Shown here: piece after piece, positions 42,501 to 42,603 of the stretch
Numbering within the stretch: position 1 is the stretch's first letter
How the letters are laid out: each line of letters starts with the position of its first letter
DNA from: Saprospiraceae bacterium
GTDB taxonomy: Bacteria > Bacteroidota > Bacteroidia > Chitinophagales > Saprospiraceae
DNA: 42,603 nucleotides
Assembly: GCA_025056735.1 (NCBI GenBank)
Contig: JANWVR010000090.1
Span: forward strand, 1 to 42,603
Reading direction: 5' to 3'
Notes under the pieces: generated by a model
The model's database searches: none
What the model saw: the letters and a program-made list of their open reading frames with translations, nothing else
What the model was told of the DNA's origin: nothing
Position numbers and translations under genes: made by a program

Positions 42501-42603
42501 GGCCCTGTCCTCGGGCATCGCGCAAAACGAAGGGCTGCTGCAACTCGGCCAGCACGCCCGGAAAGAAGGCGTCTTCGGCATAAGCGTCGCCGTATTCAAA
42601 CGG
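39541..42603 (-). CDS. Gingipain-like C25 cysteine protease with T9SS sorting domain, cut by the window edge
   Basis: 1020 codons are visible; the frame stays open to the right edge, so signal peptide and most of the propeptide are missing. Counting from the edge, residues about 110-470 form a C25 catalytic domain. His333 lies in NYTGHGW and Cys366 in VGCSPGDF; the 33-residue spacing equals that of gingipain RgpB (His211/Cys244). Beta-sandwich modules follow (470-800), then a jelly-roll-like domain (WERSGHRLWHISTQ...HAVFLDEIILPAF, about 800-940). The last 75 residues (KVWPNPASEWLWIE...GFYVLRLHTPAGEASARFFKR) are a Por sorting domain. It is probably a surface or secreted protease, or a PorU-like relative, although PorU itself lacks such a sorting domain. 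Confidence 0.92.
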   Translation of the reverse strand, partial: PFEYGDAYAEDAFFPGVLAELQQPFVLRDARGQGLWLYPVQCHPTRRLLRVYRSLTLRLTRRDAQNLNGQQTPASVVNTPSRAFAEIHKRLFINNAPAGVADRGSAETPEKMLVVTPAAFLPELEPLLAWKRQCGIATEVVTTDEIGSSQASAVWAFVRRYYEEQGISYLLLVGDDEAIEPMTRPFDGKPYACDNCFGYLSGDDHLPEIIVGRLHAATPEQARLMVRRILEYEKTPLLDPQNDWMSAGLAAASDEGLNYGDDGQADWQHGNEWKSKHLADGYTWYWEFYDGSYGAYSPTPGHPTADKDGSPLPNDLVQAIRQRGVSLFNYTGHGWEQGLATGNFNTNVVHSLNNPGRYPILISVGCSPGDFTGNLECLGEAWQRAGNYATGQPWGGIAGFFSSVLQSWAPPMEAQDAMNQYLVDADGITLHPTVGAMAVAGYASMIAAYGPAGEEMTDFWNPFADPTTVPRTRFPKNLSAQSPDTLNFGATELSITCPTEGTLAALYSQGQLLAIARVANGAANLTFDPLTLTGPLTLTLTQFNHLPYQKAIYVRPPTGAFVAPTSLALTDGVAGGNANGRLEYGETGALRAVVRNAGLQSAPPASARVSTTNPYIQWIGNTETTTPALAPGDSTTLVFRFAVRDDVPHGSRADFRLTLSGPGLPESIGSTHALLHAPKLEIARWNLSAVAGYHTRRLQSGEVGRLYVHLRNLGGSPSPTGTVHWKTAHPHLQAWAPAALPSIPESGAGTALLDVEAAADAPPSTWVFPEIAITAGAFSTTAPVGPFVVNPIVETFASANFQQFAWERSGHRLWHISTQTPYEGSYCIRASGHGPRQHSTLNLPLNVSADGWVSFAYRMASVNADDSLHFAIDGVRQWSANGNQETWREVLLPIPAGKHKLTWTFRRGESTQTGHAVFLDEIILPAFDGAVSAPEQNAFNERLLKVWPNPASEWLWIEAPNVSEGRLEVIDALGRLMLQQPYAPAGEHPQPLSIGRLTSGFYVLRLHTPAGEASARFFKR

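Noticed and set aside
1-42603. tRNA, rRNA or riboswitch genes
   Set aside because: I looked through the gaps between genes and saw no cloverleaf with a TTCRA-type arm, no rRNA segments and no riboswitch core I could support.

Overview
The window looks like a chromosomal segment of a fairly GC-rich member of the Bacteroidota. Four things point there. Two large secreted proteins end in C-terminal type IX secretion (Por) sorting domains. Many genes have a TAnnTTTG-type -7 box (Bacteroidota sigma factor) close upstream and little or no Shine-Dalgarno sequence. A DUF3098 gene sits between ftsX and uppP. An EF-G paralogue of the Bacteroides EF-G2 type is present. A Saprospiria/Chitinophagia-like lineage would fit, but I cannot place it more precisely from sequence alone. 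Most of the window is ordinary housekeeping and envelope genes, with small accessory insertions.

Layout, left to right. 1-1055: an AAA-ATPase-like protein cut by the window edge. 1.5-3.3 kb: an OFA-type MFS transporter with a 40-residue partner peptide, tail to tail with a 61-residue Tat-signal microprotein. 3.6-6.3 kb: a T9SS-exported PA-domain protein and an SH3-NlpC/P60 protein whose catalytic cysteine is missing. 6.4-7.05 kb: a MntA/HepT toxin-antitoxin pair. 7.2-12.4 kb: queE, a MarR-type regulator, an M19 dipeptidase and an EF-G2-like factor without the catalytic histidine. 12.4-13.8 kb: a gene-poor stretch with an orphan terminator, then an Rpn/PDDEXK nuclease. 14-24.5 kb: a membrane TPR protein, rsmG, a beta-barrel, a Crp/Fnr regulator, glgB, lpxD, a thioredoxin-fold protein, mnmA, tsaB and an RluE-type pseudouridine synthase. 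24.7-26.5 kb: an AAA ATPase/RloB Toprim pair, a likely phage-defence module. 26.8-42.6 kb: a PafA-like phosphatase, a UvrD/PcrA helicase, a beta-barrel, yajC, a 25-bp palindromic tandem repeat, a non-catalytic M16/LolA-like fusion, a fused alpha-beta 2-oxoacid dehydrogenase E1, ftsX-DUF3098-uppP, ung and a gingipain-like C25 protease cut by the right edge.

How the genes work together. The envelope theme is strong: LpxD, UppP, FtsX, YajC, beta-barrels, the NlpC/P60 relative and T9SS cargo. RNA modification and translation are represented by QueE, RsmG, MnmA, TsaB, the RluE-type enzyme and the EF-G paralogue. Defence and mobile-type genes (AAA-ATPase-like, MntA/HepT, Rpn, RloA/RloB) are scattered singly rather than clustered in one island. 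The least explained items are the palindromic tandem repeat before yajC, three proteins that keep a family fold but lack key catalytic residues (NlpC/P60, M16, EF-G2), the Tat microprotein, and the orphan terminator near 12.79 kb.
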